In this document: piece after piece, positions 63,876 to 64,000 of the stretch
Layout of the letters: every line of letters starts with the position of its first letter
Position numbering within the stretch: position 1 is the stretch's first letter
Origin: Aquincola tertiaricarbonis
GTDB lineage: Bacteria; Pseudomonadota; Gammaproteobacteria; Burkholderiales; Burkholderiaceae_C
Direction of reading: 5' to 3'
Length of the DNA stretch: 64,000 nucleotides
Assembly (NCBI RefSeq): GCF_000969605.1
Contig: NZ_JZUE01000002.1
Span: 342,390 to 406,389, forward strand
Translations under genes and position numbers: made by a program
Notes under the pieces: generated by a model
The model's input: the letters and a program-made list of their open reading frames with translations, nothing else
Told to the model about the DNA's origin: nothing
The model's database searches: none

Positions 63876-63928
63876 TGGTCGGGGCGGCACGATTCGAACG
63901 TGCGACCTACTGCTTCCAAAGCACGTTT
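63876..63928 (-). tRNA. 3' fragment of a tRNA gene (apparent proline, anticodon TGG), probable attachment site
   Basis: Minus strand. From about 63928 it reads AACGTGC, then loop TTTGGAA, then GCAGTAGGTC, a T-arm GCACG-TTCGAAT-CGTGC, the 3' acceptor strand CGCCCCG, A, and CCA at 63878-63876. No matching 5' acceptor strand (CGGGGCG) or D-arm exists in the 72 bases upstream to the window end. The anticodon stem is imperfect in its outer pairs, so the assignment to proline is tentative. A 3' half with its own terminator is what remains at the far end of an element integrated into a tRNA gene. Confidence 0.7.
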
Positions 63929-64000
63929 GAAAATCAACATCGGCCAGGAGTCTGCGCGGCAGAAACGGCTATTTCCGGATGTCGCCTGGCCAGGTGTATG

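Noticed and set aside
63715..63940. Small open frames over the partial tRNA (ending in TIRTCDLLLPKHV)
   Set aside because: This peptide is the well-known false translation of a tRNA gene on its opposite strand.

Overview
The window is GC-rich throughout (about 70% by eye) and densely coded. It reads as a chromosomal segment of a Burkholderiales betaproteobacterium, probably of the Rubrivivax/Leptothrix/Ideonella type. The reasons are the conserved block scpB-rluB-ndk-rlmN-pilF-rodZ-ispG-hisS-yfgM, the sucA-sucB-lpdA order, the aat-bpt pair, a paa cluster and a PEP-CTERM protein. No species can be named from the sequence alone. I see no CRISPR array and no insertion sequence. The only sign of a mobile element is a partial tRNA at the right edge.

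Layout. 1-11215 (minus strand) is a housekeeping block: yfgM (cut by the edge), hisS, ispG, rodZ, pilF, rlmN, ndk, an unusually long rluB with peptide repeats, scpB and rluD. bamD is divergent. 12194-22688 holds a DinG/YoaA helicase, a PP2C phosphatase, zapE and the 2-oxoglutarate dehydrogenase operon sucA-sucB-lpdA. 22953-25551 holds two unusual phosphorelay proteins in a locally AT-richer patch. 26030-27973 holds a small conserved protein and the two aminoacyl-tRNA-protein transferases aat and bpt.

28010-44708 is the centrepiece, a selenium island. It carries mnmH (tRNA 2-selenouridine synthase), a PhnCDE-like ABC transporter that is probably a selenate importer, selD, an orphan histidine kinase/receiver pair, a small lipoprotein, and a selenocysteine formate dehydrogenase (fdnG with an in-frame UGA and a bacterial SECIS hairpin, fdxH, fdnI) with fdhE. 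selA, selB and the selenocysteine tRNA gene (selC) follow. Uptake, activation, tRNA charging, UGA decoding, tRNA modification and one selenoprotein therefore lie within about 17 kb.

44788-46999 holds panB, panC and a VOC-fold protein. 47092-52187 holds an HDOD protein and a fused indolepyruvate ferredoxin oxidoreductase with a divergent Lrp/AsnC regulator. 52195-54123 holds an aldo/keto reductase and two Hsp20 chaperones behind a probable heat-shock (RpoH) promoter. 54328-61129 (minus strand) is the phenylacetyl-CoA catabolic operon paaG-A-B-C-D-E-Z, with a TetR-type palindrome at its head. 61363-63007 holds a DAHP synthase and a flavodoxin-fold protein. The right edge has a frameshifted PEP-CTERM protein gene, a terminator and a 3' fragment of a tRNA gene that looks like an attachment site.
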